NCBI GenBank assembly: GCA_964626905.1
Contig: CAZVHA010000006.1
Location: 1-64,000 of the forward strand
Reading direction: 5' to 3'
Source: REEB52 sp964626905
GTDB lineage: Bacteria > Chlamydiota > Chlamydiia > Chlamydiales > SM23-39
Length of the DNA: 64,000 bases
The position numbers and the translations under genes are program-made. Every line of letters begins with the position of its first letter. Within the stretch, counting starts at the first letter, position 1. Below are positions 50,495-59,874 of this stretch, piece after piece. The notes below the pieces were generated by a model. The model was not told the DNA's origin and did not search any database. It saw nothing but the letters and a program-made list of their open reading frames with translations.

Positions 50495-51793
50495 ATGCAG
50501 CGCCGAATTGGGTCCGTTTTTGCTTTCATTTTTCTTTTGGGCGCTCCCTTATACCTTCAATCTGACGAAGAGGTGAGTGCCCCCGTTGCGGAGGAACCGG
50601 TCGTACAGGGAGATGTGCAGTTTGATGAGAAGCGAGATCCCGATGTCGATGACATGGAGGCGTTGCGAAGATGGATTCGCGACAAGCGCTTTATCACCGT
50701 CAAAGAAATTGGGGGAGATCTTTCTATTAGCGGTGAAGTTCGAGCAGAGTTTCAGGACACAAATGAGGTGAAAGAGGGGATTCGGCAGCGGGGTAAAGGG
50801 GGGGCTGTCAATAAACCGCAATACGCTTGGGATATCGAAGTGAACATCATGATCGACTACCGAACCGATCGCACTTGGGCAGCAATCAAACTTGAATTTG
50901 ATAACGATATGGGAACTGCGAGCGGGACTATGAACAAAATTCGGCTCGAAAAAGCCTATCTCGGCGGCCGCATTATCCCGGGAGATACATTTGTCTTCGA
51001 TAGCGAAATTGGGCGGCGCTATCTCTACAACGTTTTCGATTCGGCCATGGAATTTTCCGCTCTTTTTGATGGCGTTCTTCTCCGGTTTAGTAAAGCTTGG
51101 CCATCGATTGGCGATTTTTACGTGAACGCTGGGGCGCTCTTGGTGAATGACAACACGAATCACTACGCCTACGTGATGGAAATGGGGGGCTTGCGGATCG
51201 CGAATGTGGGGCTCAACATGAAATATTCGATCATCGATTGGTATAAGCCTGCGGCCAATGTGCTGGAGAATTTGCGCTACAAATTTTTGGTCTCGCAATT
51301 TCTCACCTATTATCAGTTTTATCCCGAATGGCTCGGCAAAAGGCTCATCAAGTTTTACGCAGCAGCTCTCGTCAATCACTTAGCGGGGGGTGTACCCCAA
51401 ACACACAATACGAAGCAAAATTGGGCCTGGTATGCGGGCTTTTCGATTGGCCTCGTGAGAAAACAATATGATTTTGCGATCAACGCCAACTATCAATGGT
51501 GTCAGGCACAAACAGTGCCAGATTTTGACAATAGTGGAATTGGGCGGGGGAATGCGGCAAAAGTTGGCTTTTACACAAACAATATCGACGGCAATCCCAA
51601 TAGTGGAGCAACAACGGCAGCAACGGCGGTGGGCGATGGGAATTTTAAGGGGTTTGAGATTGAGGCCCTCTACGCCTTCACCGATAACCTGACGGTTTTG
51701 CAAAATTTCAAGTATTCAAACACGTTAAACAAATCGATCGGCCCAAATTTGCGCTACAGGCAATACGAGATCGAGTTCATTTACGCTTTTTAG
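50495..51793 (+). CDS. Outer-membrane porin (CT372-like)
   Basis: 432 aa, ATG at 50495 (AAGGG just upstream). Signal peptide MQRRIGSVFAFIFLLGAPLYLQS, then an acidic spacer and DKRFITVKEIGGDLSISGEVRAEF, followed by strand-rich sequence ending in YRQYEIEFIYAF with a terminal Phe. The layout resembles chlamydial outer-membrane proteins of the CT372 type, which are thought to be porins; I am moderately sure of the family. It forms a pair with the MOMP-family gene 48 nt upstream. Converges with the NTF2-like gene, sharing 4 nt. Confidence 0.7.
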   Translation: MQRRIGSVFAFIFLLGAPLYLQSDEEVSAPVAEEPVVQGDVQFDEKRDPDVDDMEALRRWIRDKRFITVKEIGGDLSISGEVRAEFQDTNEVKEGIRQRGKGGAVNKPQYAWDIEVNIMIDYRTDRTWAAIKLEFDNDMGTASGTMNKIRLEKAYLGGRIIPGDTFVFDSEIGRRYLYNVFDSAMEFSALFDGVLLRFSKAWPSIGDFYVNAGALLVNDNTNHYAYVMEMGGLRIANVGLNMKYSIIDWYKPAANVLENLRYKFLVSQFLTYYQFYPEWLGKRLIKFYAAALVNHLAGGVPQTHNTKQNWAWYAGFSIGLVRKQYDFAINANYQWCQAQTVPDFDNSGIGRGNAAKVGFYTNNIDGNPNSGATTAATAVGDGNFKGFEIEALYAFTDNLTVLQNFKYSNTLNKSIGPNLRYRQYEIEFIYAF

Positions 51794-52233
51794 CGCAAGA
51801 TTTTTGTATTTTGAGTTGCGGCAAATTCCCAAGTGTCGCCATTTTGGACAATCGTGTGGGTAAAAATTCCCTCCATCGCCTCTTTTTGTGCTCCGATATT
51901 GCTCACTTTCCAAAACACTTGAGCGATGGCAACGCCCGGTTTTGCCTCTCTGATCTTCAAATTGACAACTTCAAAGAGGGAATCTTTTAAAAAAGCCTCG
52001 TGAATTTTGACGTGGCGAGCTTCGATCTCTTCTTTTCCTGAAAAGAGCATCCCGAAAATATTGACGAAGTCGGCATCTTCTGCATAGTACTTGGCAGAGC
52101 CTTTGCCCGCTTGGTGGTTCCATGCGTCGGTAAAGTGATCGATCATCGTTTCAATGGTCTTTTGATCAGTGGTCTCAAGGCCAAAAAATGTAGAGGCGAT
52201 CGCTAAGAGTGAAATTTGGATCCATGATTTCAT
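51790..52233 (-). CDS. Secreted NTF2/SnoaL-like protein
   Basis: 147 aa from the ATG at 52233 (AAGGAAA upstream), with a leader MKSWIQISLLAIASTFFGLE. The body has the small cone-shaped NTF2-like fold pattern of the SgcJ/EcaC (DUF4440-type) group: IETMIDHFTDAWNHQAGKGSAKYYAEDADFVNIFG and later GVAIAQVFWKVS and GIFTHTIVQNGDTWEFAATQNT. Members bind small ligands or act as lyases/isomerases; the ligand here is unknown. It lies 13 nt downstream of the MFS gene on the same strand, so probably cotranscribed. Confidence 0.75.
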   Translation of the reverse strand: MKSWIQISLLAIASTFFGLETTDQKTIETMIDHFTDAWNHQAGKGSAKYYAEDADFVNIFGMLFSGKEEIEARHVKIHEAFLKDSLFEVVNLKIREAKPGVAIAQVFWKVSNIGAQKEAMEGIFTHTIVQNGDTWEFAATQNTKILR

Positions 52234-52246
52234 TTGTATTTTCCTT

Positions 52247-53947
52247 TCATTGGTTTTTTGAAAAAATGAGGGTGATCTGTTTTTGAAAGTATCGAAGAAA
52301 GAGAAATCGCTTGGCGATTTTCTCTTTAGCGCCGTGAGCGTAGAGGATTTCGAGTTTGAGCTTTCCAAAGATTTTTCCGTAGGCGTCGATGATTTCAGCG
52401 CTGTCGATGCGCCGGTGAAAAAAAAGACAAACGGTTGAATTTTGCCCCTGAAACCGCCTTGCTTGGCCAAAAAGGGTCTTTAATGTTTTGCGGATGTTGG
52501 GTTCGGGAGGAATCACCCGAATTGACTCCATAAGACCGTTGAACCAAGGGAAGTTGCGAAAATAGGGATCGGGCACGAGGATTTTGAGTTTCGGTATGCA
52601 GGAAAAAAGGAGGAGGGCGTCATACCAAGAATTGCTTTGTAAAATGATGATGGACGAGGGGCTTGGCACGGGAGATGCGAGTTTTAATTTTCGAAATCGC
52701 TTCAAAATTTTGTTCACGAAAAATGGGAAAAAAAGAGCTGAGAGCCTTCCTGTGACCACGATATTTGAAATCAGAGTTAAAATACCCATCCAAGCAAAGC
52801 CACTCGCTGCAGAAAATTCAAATTTTACGCTAATGAGATAAAGAGCTAAGGAGGCCATTAATACTCCGACAAAACTGAAAAAATTGGCAGCTGCAATAAT
52901 CTGGCCTCTACTCTCATCGGGGCTGCTCACTTGGAGAAATGCATCAAATGGAATGAGAAAAGCCCCTCCAAAAATCCCCAAAAGGCCCAATATGACAATC
53001 GTCATGGCGAGCGATGAGGCGAAGAGATAGAGGAGTAAAAAAAGGACTGCAATGAAAAAACCACAAATACATGAGATGCCCATCTCGACTCGATCCTTGG
53101 AAACTTGGCCCGCTAAAACGGCGCCAATCGCAATTCCAATGGCGGTTGGCAAAAACAAAAATCCCCCCGCGATATCGCTCAAATGGAGCGATTCCATTGC
53201 AAAAGGGATGATGTTGAGCTGGGTAAAAGCTCCGATAAAAAGGAAAAATGTAGACCCGAAAATGGCGGGGAGAAGATGTGGAATTTTCCAGCAGATCTTC
53301 AGCGTTTGATAAATCTCATAGACGAATACTGGATTTACTTTCTTGCTCGATCGTTGCGGTTGTGTCTTGTTGATTCCGAAACTTGTCAAAATGCCAAGAA
53401 CTGCAATAAACACGCAAAAACCGGCCTCGAGGACAAAATTTTTGTCGCTCACTTTGATGATGAAAGAGGCCAAAAACGTCCCCAAGATAATAGCGAGATA
53501 GGTAAACGAGGTGAGAGACCCATTCGCTTTAGAGATCCTTTTTGCATCGACAAGTTCGGGGATAATCCCATATTTAGAGGGGCCAAAAAGGGCGCTTTGC
53601 GTCGCCATGAAAAAAAGGGCTGTATAAGAGCCAAATCCCCATTGAAGTGACACGGCTAGAAGTCCAAAAAGCATAATCGCAAGTTCCAAAAGCTTCGTGA
53701 AGACAATGATCGTCCTTTTGCTGATTCGATCGGCCAATACCCCAGCCGCAGAAGAGAAGAGGAGAAAGGGAATGACGAAAATGGCGCCGGCAAGCGACAA
53801 GATCGAATTGGCAGCCGCAGGACCCCTAATGTGAATCAAGAGATAGATCACAAGGAGCTTGAAAATATTGTCATTGAGCGCGCCTAAAAATTGGGTCGCA
53901 TTCAAAAAATAGAAGGAGCGAAAATCATTCCGAAATAACCAACGCAT
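52247..53947 (-). CDS. LplT-like MFS protein with degenerate acyltransferase tail
   Basis: 566 aa, ATG at 53947. Residues 1-400 are an MFS domain like lysophospholipid transporter LplT (RNDFRSFYFLNATQFLGALNDNIFKLL, and SALFGPSKYGIIPELV). The last 160 residues resemble a PlsC acyltransferase, but the HX4D catalytic motif is lost: where the family has NHxSxxD the sequence reads QSNSWYDAL, with no His. In related bacteria this MFS-PlsC unit continues into an acyl-ACP/AMP ligase, absent here. So it may be a flippase with a non-catalytic lipid-binding tail. Upstream of the NTF2-like gene on the same strand. Confidence 0.8.
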   Translation of the reverse strand: MRWLFRNDFRSFYFLNATQFLGALNDNIFKLLVIYLLIHIRGPAAANSILSLAGAIFVIPFLLFSSAAGVLADRISKRTIIVFTKLLELAIMLFGLLAVSLQWGFGSYTALFFMATQSALFGPSKYGIIPELVDAKRISKANGSLTSFTYLAIILGTFLASFIIKVSDKNFVLEAGFCVFIAVLGILTSFGINKTQPQRSSKKVNPVFVYEIYQTLKICWKIPHLLPAIFGSTFFLFIGAFTQLNIIPFAMESLHLSDIAGGFLFLPTAIGIAIGAVLAGQVSKDRVEMGISCICGFFIAVLFLLLYLFASSLAMTIVILGLLGIFGGAFLIPFDAFLQVSSPDESRGQIIAAANFFSFVGVLMASLALYLISVKFEFSAASGFAWMGILTLISNIVVTGRLSALFFPFFVNKILKRFRKLKLASPVPSPSSIIILQSNSWYDALLLFSCIPKLKILVPDPYFRNFPWFNGLMESIRVIPPEPNIRKTLKTLFGQARRFQGQNSTVCLFFHRRIDSAEIIDAYGKIFGKLKLEILYAHGAKEKIAKRFLFLRYFQKQITLIFSKNQ

Positions 53948-54065
53948 TCAATTCCGACATGAGAGGGTGTTGCACAAATTATTTCAAGGTTATCCTCTTC
54001 CCTTAGCTGTTTGCAACAGAAAACGCATTGCCAGCTTTCCATTCCATTTGCGATACTGAAACTGC

Positions 54066-56918
54066 ATGATCCCGAAATTATTTGTCTCAGAACAACTTGA
54101 ACCCCTCCTCGATCGCCTCATAGAAGAGCTCGACTCTGAGGCGACCGATCCAATCGAAACAAAAACACTCCTCGTCCCTAACTCCCAAGTAAGACAATGG
54201 CTCTTATTGGAAATTGCAAGGAAAAAAGGGGTTGCCATGGGACTTAAATGCCTCGAAATCGAACAGCTATTTCCCCCCGCCCAGAATTCTTTAGATCTCT
54301 TTTGCTCCATCTACTCTGCTTTGGGGAGTAGCCAAGAACCAGAACTTCTTTCGTACTTGGGCGGCCATAAGAGAAAACAGTTTGATCTCACCAAGCAGTT
54401 GAGCCCCCTTTTTGCCAAATATGGGAAATATCATAGAACTCTTCTGGGAGGAGAAAGAAATTGGCAAAAAACCCTTTTTCAACAAGTGGTTTTGCCCCAA
54501 GAATTTCTGGTTCAAGAAAAGATCATTTGCTTTTCTATTGAAGACTTGCCCCCTGTGTATTGGGAATGGCTCTCAGAAGCCCCCGCCTTATCGATCTACC
54601 TCTTTTCCCCATGCATCGAATTTTGGGAAGATCTTTGCTCCGATCGAGAGCGAAAAAAAATCGATCGATATTGGAAAAAAAAGGGGGTAGTCAAAAGGAG
54701 CATCGATGAACTCAATAACTACTTGCAAGAAGGGCCGAGAATGCTCGCAAACTGGGGCAAACTCGGCAGGGAAACTTTGCGTAATTTAAGCCCATTTGAT
54801 CTGGAGACAGAAGAGCTTTATCGAGGGATAGAACCGACCACTCTGTTGAAGCAAATCCAATGCGATTTGCTCACCTTTCAAGAGACAAAAGAGGTGAAAA
54901 TTGACGATTCGATCCAAATTCTTCAGGTGGGCTCTTCTCGATTGAGGGAAATCGAGGCGCTCAAAGAGATGATCCTCACAATGAATATTCCCTACAGCGA
55001 TATTTCTGTTCTTGCACCTGATATAGAGCCCTACGTCCCTTTGATCGAATACGTTTTTGGCAAGGAGATCCCCTACCGAATTTCAGGAGTTGATCTCGCT
55101 TCCCAAAGCTCTTTTAGACAAGGCCTCATGCGCCTTTTGCACTTATCTAACGGAAGATGGGAGGCGGAAGAGGTCTTGACCCTCTTTGAAACGGCCTCAT
55201 TTTACAAAAAAAGGGGATGGGATGAAAAAACTCTCGAACTGTTTCGCAGCTGGCTCACCTCGCAAAAGATCCAATGGGGTTTTGACGCGGCCCATCGGAA
55301 GAGTGTTTTACAAGAGCTGTTTGGCGAAAAGGAATTTGTCGATCAGGGCTCTTTTGAATATGGATGCAATGCACTGCTCGATTGCATCGTCTATTATAAA
55401 CCAATAGACATTAGCCCCGATCTTCTCGAAGAGTTCGTTGCTGTGATCTACGATCTCAAAAATCTGGAGCTGAAAGGAGAAAAGACCCTTTGTGCATGGG
55501 CAGAAGCCTTAGAAAAGACAATCGAAACATTTTTGTGGATCGATCCGAATTGCGATCCCGATACGACGCAGCAAAATCGTTGGATGAGCCTCTTTTCCAA
55601 TATGAAAAAAAGCCCCCTCCAAACAACCTATCCCATCGAGGTGATTTGCCACTTTCTCATACGCCCATGTCTTGGGGGGCTCCACTCATCGCAATTGCAC
55701 GCAGTTCGCTTCGCTCCCATCGAGGAGGGGGCAATGCTTCCGGCAAAGGCGATCGCAATGATTGGAATGGACGAGATGAGTTTCCCTCGCATCGACCCCC
55801 CATCATCCCTCGATCTTCTCAAAGGAAAAGCAGTTCACAAAGCAGATCGGGATCGCTATCTTTTCTTAAGAGCCCTTTTTGCGGCCCAAAAGAGCTTGTG
55901 GATCAGTTACCGGCACCTATCTGAAGAGGAAGGGAAACCGGTAAGCCCTTCGCTTTTGGTGCAAGAGTTGATCTCTACCACCTCCCCCGAAATTGTGAAG
56001 AGTTATTCCTTTGCCAAAGAGGAAGAAATTACCCCCAAAACGCTCATTTTTCCCGGTATAAAAAAAACCGATCTCCCCCAAGGAGAATGGACCCTTTCTA
56101 TTGCAGATCTCCGATCTTTGGCAAGACACCCGTGGCGCTTTTTTTTACAAAAAGCACACCAAATTTTCTTGGATGGAGAGTTGGAAAGTTCCTTTGCCCT
56201 CCAAAGAGGCAAACTGCTCCGCGCTCACCCAGAAAGAGAAAAATATGAGCCGCTCCTCAATGAACTTCCCGGCAGATTCAGGGAGGCGATGGACTTGGAA
56301 ATTGTTCAAAGAGCCGCTAGGCAAAAAAGGCTTTTGGAAGAGTGGAAAATAGAACCTTTTTCCCTGATTTTGCGCGAAAATTGCAAAGAGGCTACCTGGG
56401 AAGATAAAAACTATGTCACACCCCCTCTCATTTTAGAGTGGGACCAATGCAAAATCAAAATCGTCGGCAAAATAGAGCAAATTTCTCCCGAAGGGATCGT
56501 CTCCTCTCAGGAAGATAGCTTAGCGGGAACTCTCAAAATATGGCCAGAGGCGCTGATCGGAGCAGCCGTTTTCAGTGCGCCCAAAATTGGGATGCTGCGG
56601 AGTGGCAAATGGAAGCCTTTTAAAGACCCCCAAGAAAATCTAAAAGCCTTCATCGCCTATTTTTTCCATTGCCAAAACGCCCCTTCTCCCCTTTTACCGC
56701 AATGGGCAGACCCAATTTTGCGAAAAAATGGCGCTGGCCTTTCAAAAAAAATGAGAAGCGATCCCTTTTTCGAAGATCCCATCGCAGATTGGGTCTTTGT
56801 AAGGGCGGAAATGCCAAAATTAGATGAGTGGCTCGAAAGTTGGAATCCCCTTCTAAAATCGACTTTTCAAACAGTGATCGATCTCTACCCTTTGAGAGGT
56901 GCCCATGCAAATATTTGA
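54066..56918 (+). CDS. recC: Exodeoxyribonuclease V gamma subunit
   Basis: 950 aa, ATG at 54066. Recognised by the RecC blocks LLVPNSQVRQWLLLEIARKKGVAMG at the N-terminus and VLAPDIEPYVPLIEYVFG later, with FRQGLMRLLHLSNGRWEAEEVLTLFE and MSFPRIDPPSSLDLL in the middle. RecC is a defective helicase-like scaffold that reads Chi-like sequences in the RecBCD complex. It overlaps recB by 14 nt, and recB overlaps recD, so all three are made together. Divergent from the LplT-like gene. Confidence 0.9.
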   Translation: MIPKLFVSEQLEPLLDRLIEELDSEATDPIETKTLLVPNSQVRQWLLLEIARKKGVAMGLKCLEIEQLFPPAQNSLDLFCSIYSALGSSQEPELLSYLGGHKRKQFDLTKQLSPLFAKYGKYHRTLLGGERNWQKTLFQQVVLPQEFLVQEKIICFSIEDLPPVYWEWLSEAPALSIYLFSPCIEFWEDLCSDRERKKIDRYWKKKGVVKRSIDELNNYLQEGPRMLANWGKLGRETLRNLSPFDLETEELYRGIEPTTLLKQIQCDLLTFQETKEVKIDDSIQILQVGSSRLREIEALKEMILTMNIPYSDISVLAPDIEPYVPLIEYVFGKEIPYRISGVDLASQSSFRQGLMRLLHLSNGRWEAEEVLTLFETASFYKKRGWDEKTLELFRSWLTSQKIQWGFDAAHRKSVLQELFGEKEFVDQGSFEYGCNALLDCIVYYKPIDISPDLLEEFVAVIYDLKNLELKGEKTLCAWAEALEKTIETFLWIDPNCDPDTTQQNRWMSLFSNMKKSPLQTTYPIEVICHFLIRPCLGGLHSSQLHAVRFAPIEEGAMLPAKAIAMIGMDEMSFPRIDPPSSLDLLKGKAVHKADRDRYLFLRALFAAQKSLWISYRHLSEEEGKPVSPSLLVQELISTTSPEIVKSYSFAKEEEITPKTLIFPGIKKTDLPQGEWTLSIADLRSLARHPWRFFLQKAHQIFLDGELESSFALQRGKLLRAHPEREKYEPLLNELPGRFREAMDLEIVQRAARQKRLLEEWKIEPFSLILRENCKEATWEDKNYVTPPLILEWDQCKIKIVGKIEQISPEGIVSSQEDSLAGTLKIWPEALIGAAVFSAPKIGMLRSGKWKPFKDPQENLKAFIAYFFHCQNAPSPLLPQWADPILRKNGAGLSKKMRSDPFFEDPIADWVFVRAEMPKLDEWLESWNPLLKSTFQTVIDLYPLRGAHANI

Positions 56919-59874
56919 CTGTCTCGCTCTCAACTGCCCTCTTTTTGGCCCCCATCTACTCGAAGCGTCTGCGGGTACCGGTAAAACATTTTCCATCGAA
57001 CACATTTTTGTTCGGCTCATTTTGGAAAAAATAGAATTGGAGCAAATTCTCGTCGTCACATTTACAAAAGCTGCCACCCGCGAGCTTAAAGCTCGCATCC
57101 GCTCGAATATCGAAAAAGCGATCCATAGCCTAAAGTCGGATCAGAGCGCCTCGCAATATTTAGAACCCCGCAGGGGTTCTAAAGAGTCAATCCAACTCTT
57201 AACAGACGCCCTCTCCTCTTTCGATCAGTGCCAAATCTTCACCATCCACGGGTTTTGCCTTCGGACCCTCAAAGAATTTGCCTTCGAGGCCCACCTGAGT
57301 TTCCCCTCAAACCTCGATGAGAAGAAATCGGTCCCCGAAGTGTTTAAAAAAGCGGCATCAGATTTTCTGGAATACGGAATCGACCCCTCTTGGATCTCAA
57401 ATGAACAGCTCACCTTGCTGTTTAAAGAATTCGATTCCTCGGATGCAATCATAAATCGGCTGCTCCGTTTTGAAGAATTTACTCCATCCCTTTCATTCTC
57501 AGAAAGTTTTGCCAAATGTAAAGCGGCTTTACATTTGTGGTCATTGGAAGAGGAAAAACTTTTGGAGGATTTCCGGGCGGTCCAAAAAAATTACAAGGCG
57601 GGGGTGAAGGGTGATTTTGAAATGCAGGTGAAAGGGCTTGCAAATCTCCAATTTTTTCCCTCTCTTTTAAAAGAGAGGGGTTCTCTTTTTGATTTTTTGC
57701 ACCCAGAAAATCGGAAAGTGAGGGTGGAAGAGCCGGTAGTTTGCCACTATCCTGGATTTTTTGAGTGGGCTCAAGGGGTGATTGCTCCTTTGGTGAGGCA
57801 AAAAGTGTTTCCTCTTTTACAAGAAGCATTTGAGCGGGTCATCGAAAAGATTCTTCGGGAAGAGCCCCATTTTGATCCCGATCAAATTTTAAAAGAGATG
57901 CGAAAGGCGATTGCGAATGACCATTTTGTTCAAAAAGTGAAGCAAAAATATGTGGCTGTGATCATCGATGAATTCCAAGACACTGATGCCATTCAATGGG
58001 ACATTTTCCAAACTTTATTTGCCGCATCTTCCTTGAAGGCTCTTTATTTGGTGGGAGATCCAAAGCAATCGATCTACCGTTTTCGAAGTGCAGACATTTA
58101 CACTTATTTAAAGGCGCGCGACTATTTGGGAGAGGAGAATGGATATCTTCTCAACACCAATTTTCGCTCGTCAAAACCGCTGATCGGTGCGCTCAACGCC
58201 CTTTTTTCTAGAGAGTGGTTTCATCTTCCCAAAACGGGAGCTATTTTGCCCTATTATCCGGTAGAGGCGGGGGCGAATATCAGTTCGGATTTTGGCGATT
58301 CCTTGGGGGCGATCCATTTTCTCATTGTTGAAGGGGCATCGGCATTTGAAGAGCTCTTGATTCCTTATGCAGCGAAAGAGATTGAGCGGCTCAATCTGAA
58401 AAGATGTGCATGTCTTGTCAAAGATCGCTATCAGGTGGCCAAAATGTCCGATTTTTTAAAAGAGAGGGGCATCGCAGTTGCTTCTAAAAGCGAAATAAGC
58501 CTTGGCAAAACAGCCTCCTTTCAGGCGATTTGTGAACTTCTGAAGGCGGTGATATCGCCTCATGATCCGAGAGCGGAAGCTATTTTTCGTGCGGGGCCAT
58601 TTGCGAGGAGCGATCTCTATCTTCCCGAGATGAAGCGGCTCCTTGAAGAAAGGGGGCTGATCCCCTTTGCGAAAGAATTTCCCTTAGATCGCGAGGCGAT
58701 GCAAATTTTTGAGTTTCTTTTTGCCTGGGAGCGCCAAGAGGGATTTTCCTTTGAAGGGCTGCAAAGGGTTTTAGAGAGGCTTAAAAACCAAGAGCCAGAT
58801 GAAGGGGGGCGCCTCAGAGTTGAAGTGGATGAAGAGGCGGTGCAAATCATGACTTTGCACATTAGCAAAGGGCTTGAGTTCGATGTGGTTTTCGCTCTCG
58901 GGCTTGCCACGCGCACGCCGGAAGGTGAAGAGGCCGATGAACTCGATGCGGAAAAGATGCGGCAGCTCTATGTCGCGATGACGCGGGCCAAAAAGCGGCT
59001 TTATGTCCCTATAGTTCTTTCTCAAAAAGAGGGGCGTGGTGGGGCCTCTCCTATGGAGCTGTTTTCTCGCTATTTTGAACGGCCATTCTTAGATGAGATT
59101 GAGCGCCTCTCAAAAACGGAGTCGATCACCTTTGAGCAGCTTAAGTTGCCGGTCCCTCTATCCCGCGTACCGACGGTGCGTGGGATAGATGTGCCAAAAT
59201 TGAGGGAAAAGGAAAAAGTGCTTTTCCCCCGATCTTTTACTCCTTCGGTTCTCTCATCTTTTACCACTTTGTCCCAGACAAAAGAGGCAGTTGCACATTT
59301 CCAGGACGGTGCAAAATGGATAGAGCCAGAAGAAAATCTCTTCACGATGCAGACAATGCCGAGAGGGGCGCAAACGGGGATTGTCATCCATTCTATTTTC
59401 GAGTCTCTCTTCAGCGCAAAGGGGCAAATATGGAAAGATCCAAAAGCGATCGATGCTCTCGTCGAAGAGCATTTGCGTTTTTCCCAACTTATGCCTTGGC
59501 AAAAACCGATCCAAGAGATGGTGCGGGAGACCCTTCGAATGCCTTTAGCAAGTGATCATGGATGGTTTTCTTTAAGTGAAATCGAAAAATTTCAAGTCGA
59601 GATGGAATTTGTGTTTTCGGATCCTCCCCATTTCGTTAAAGGATTTATCGATCTCGTCTTCTATCATGGGGGAAAAGTTTTCTTTGTCGATTGGAAAACG
59701 AACTGGCTCGAAAAATATGATCTTCCCCACTTGAAAAAGGCAATGGAAGAGCACGATTATCCGCTGCAAGCAAGGCTCTATTCCGAGGCAATGAGACGCC
59801 ATTTCAAAGCGCAGATTGGAGGAGCCTATTACGTCTTTGTTCGAGGCAATGTCTTCTATCCTATACCGAAGTGA
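56905..59874 (+). CDS. recB: Exodeoxyribonuclease V beta subunit
   Basis: 989 aa from the ATG at 56905 (GAGAGG 5-6 nt upstream; a GTG 6 nt earlier is possible). Helicase motifs: Walker A ASAGTGKTFS, DEFQDTDAIQW (motif II), GDPKQSIYRFRSADI, NTNFRSSKPL, MTLHISKGLEFDVV and LYVAMTRAKKRLY. C-terminal nuclease: KGFIDLVF, DWKTN and YPLQARLY, all catalytic residues kept. With RecC and RecD it degrades and processes DNA ends for RecA. Shorter than E. coli RecB (about 1180). Palindrome copy 4 lies in frame at 57513-57537 and encodes KCKAALHL near residue 207. Confidence 0.93.
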   Translation: MQIFDCLALNCPLFGPHLLEASAGTGKTFSIEHIFVRLILEKIELEQILVVTFTKAATRELKARIRSNIEKAIHSLKSDQSASQYLEPRRGSKESIQLLTDALSSFDQCQIFTIHGFCLRTLKEFAFEAHLSFPSNLDEKKSVPEVFKKAASDFLEYGIDPSWISNEQLTLLFKEFDSSDAIINRLLRFEEFTPSLSFSESFAKCKAALHLWSLEEEKLLEDFRAVQKNYKAGVKGDFEMQVKGLANLQFFPSLLKERGSLFDFLHPENRKVRVEEPVVCHYPGFFEWAQGVIAPLVRQKVFPLLQEAFERVIEKILREEPHFDPDQILKEMRKAIANDHFVQKVKQKYVAVIIDEFQDTDAIQWDIFQTLFAASSLKALYLVGDPKQSIYRFRSADIYTYLKARDYLGEENGYLLNTNFRSSKPLIGALNALFSREWFHLPKTGAILPYYPVEAGANISSDFGDSLGAIHFLIVEGASAFEELLIPYAAKEIERLNLKRCACLVKDRYQVAKMSDFLKERGIAVASKSEISLGKTASFQAICELLKAVISPHDPRAEAIFRAGPFARSDLYLPEMKRLLEERGLIPFAKEFPLDREAMQIFEFLFAWERQEGFSFEGLQRVLERLKNQEPDEGGRLRVEVDEEAVQIMTLHISKGLEFDVVFALGLATRTPEGEEADELDAEKMRQLYVAMTRAKKRLYVPIVLSQKEGRGGASPMELFSRYFERPFLDEIERLSKTESITFEQLKLPVPLSRVPTVRGIDVPKLREKEKVLFPRSFTPSVLSSFTTLSQTKEAVAHFQDGAKWIEPEENLFTMQTMPRGAQTGIVIHSIFESLFSAKGQIWKDPKAIDALVEEHLRFSQLMPWQKPIQEMVRETLRMPLASDHGWFSLSEIEKFQVEMEFVFSDPPHFVKGFIDLVFYHGGKVFFVDWKTNWLEKYDLPHLKKAMEEHDYPLQARLYSEAMRRHFKAQIGGAYYVFVRGNVFYPIPK
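57513..57537. repeat. Dispersed palindrome, copy 4 (inside recB)
   Basis: Perfect 25-bp palindrome (outer C/G, arms AAATGTAAAGC and GCTTTACATTT, centre G) inside recB. It does not break the frame and is translated as KCKAALHL in a probably variable loop between conserved helicase motifs, just where insertions are likely to be tolerated. Confidence 0.92.

Noticed and set aside
53990..54310. 106-aa minus-strand frame covering the gap before recC
   Set aside because: Mostly antisense to recC and without a start signal.
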